Assembly: GCA_035041965.1 (NCBI GenBank)
Contig: JAPYMA010002772.1
Coordinates: 124,001 to 188,000, forward strand
DNA: 64,000 bases
Source: Anisakis pegreffii
Lineage: Eukaryota > Nematoda > Chromadorea > Rhabditida > Anisakidae
Reading direction: 5' to 3'
The notes beneath the pieces were generated by a model. The model did no database searches. It had not been told where the DNA came from and saw nothing but the letters and a program-made list of their open reading frames with translations. The translations under genes and the position numbers were made by a program. The first letter of the stretch is position 1. Each line of letters starts with the position of its first letter. Below, in pieces: positions 62,895 through 64,000 of this stretch.

Positions 62895-64000
62895 TTAGCT
62901 GCTCAAGCTTGATTCCTGAAACACCTGAAGGTTATTCTTCAAGTACCTAACGGTTGGCTCCTAATAGTGCGGATTTCAGCCAACGTGAAATTGGATTATC
63001 ATATCGCATATTGGCTCCAACTATCCAGTCGAGAATCTCAAGCCTAGAAGCAAAATTGTGATTGATCAGATCCGCAATAGTGTTTGTTTTGATTATAGTG
63101 TTGTATATTGAATTGATATGGTTTGTTGTTTTACTATATCATAATCATTCCATTGTTTGCATTCATTCTTACATTCCACTTGTTAGAGTTTATATCCTTA
63201 TTGTTAGTTCATTGTACTTTTTGAATATCTGAATTTGAATGTCAGTGCTCTATTTGCATGACTGCATCAATTCTGCAAGTGAACTAACGCTGCTGACCAT
63301 TTCAACCTCACGTGAATTGTACAAATCTATCTTTCGCACAAATCAAAAACTCGAACACTAGCTTTCCATCTCCACCAAAACGTTCGGCAACTGTTCACAT
63401 TTCTAACGTTAACACGCCTAGATCTGTTTTACTGTATAACTCATTTGAAAGAAGATGTTTCCACATCACAAAACCGCAACAATAACACGAGGTGAGTGAT
63501 GCAATTGAGAATTTTCAAATTAATTGCTAAAAAGTTGACATGACACTGACAAATGTCTACCAACAAAATGTTGTTGGAATAGGAAGAACAACAGAAATAA
63601 AAATCTGTTAGATCACAACTTTCTGACAGATAGAAAACTGGTGCAATGAAACAGTGCATCGATCACGGGATGTGCCTAGTGATGCTGATCTATGGTGCAA
63701 TTATTGAACGAAGTAATATTTATTTGCGATGCAGCTTTTGATCAAAACTTTATCGAATGGTGAATGGTGCAGTTGTTAGTCACCAAAATGTTTTCGTATC
63801 CTCATTCGGCCACTTATTTGTCATCATCAACCCAAAATCTACGCATCTTTTAGCACCCATCCAAACTGGATTCCATCGTCCACAGAGCCCAACTAACCAC
63901 GAGGTTGGAATGTTTCAAAAAAAAGCGCGAATTTATGATGAATCTTTAGAGTAATTCCCAATTCCACAGTCATACGTATGTTCACATTAATCACACAATA
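62895..64000. other. 3' flank of the calmodulin-like gene
   Basis: AT-rich, T-rich after about 63080. No further exon, repeat or RNA gene recognised up to the window edge. Confidence 0.45.

Overview
The window is eukaryotic genomic DNA, AT-rich and intron-rich, and is best read as a nematode chromosome segment. Evidence: the genes have short exons joined by GT-AG introns with T-rich TTTCAG or TTGCAG acceptors. Several predicted start codons sit 2 to 14 bases after such an acceptor with no exon in front, which is the layout of spliced-leader trans-splice sites. The gene set (FMRFamide-receptor-like GPCR, LEM-2, a p47/NDUFA12 neighbour pair) also fits nematodes. No rRNA, tRNA, CRISPR or viral features were seen. 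The species cannot be named from sequence alone.

Layout. 0.3-16.3 kb (minus): a peptide GPCR of the FRPR type whose 3' end runs off the left edge and whose first intron is about 13.3 kb. 18.1-23.1 kb (minus): a LEM-2/MAN1 inner nuclear membrane protein with LEM domain, two membrane spans, MSC region and a C-terminal RRM-like fold. 24.3-26.9 kb (plus): an FAHD1-type acylpyruvase whose first intron holds a 1.46 kb element with about 330 bp near-identical inverted arms. 28.7-30.7 kb (minus): a SIAH E3 ubiquitin ligase. 32.5-34.1 kb: an hAT transposon with exact 8 bp target duplication and the 3' part of its transposase. 34.3-35.4 kb (minus): complex I subunit NDUFA12. 36.3-38.4 kb (minus): p47/UBXN-2, the p97 cofactor. 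43.8-56.9 kb (plus): a tentative orphan gene assembled from phase-compatible exons, interrupted by hAT-type MITE copies. 61.7-62.9 kb (plus): a four-EF-hand calmodulin-like protein.

The genes do not form a pathway. The only likely functional linkage is positional: p47 and NDUFA12 lie head-to-tail on the same strand, an adjacency I recall for the C. elegans orthologues, so this may be an old operon or conserved pair. Most of the unusual structure is in mobile DNA: the hAT element with ATAGCG-rich subterminal repeats, the long-arm inverted repeat in the FAHD1 intron, an inverted pair of CAGTGGTTCTC-ended MITEs, a foldback next to the lem-2 promoter, and a perfect 26 bp hairpin in the GPCR intron.

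Exon boundaries were found by eye from translations, splice signals and phase agreement. Recognised families rest on remembered family motifs, not on database searches.
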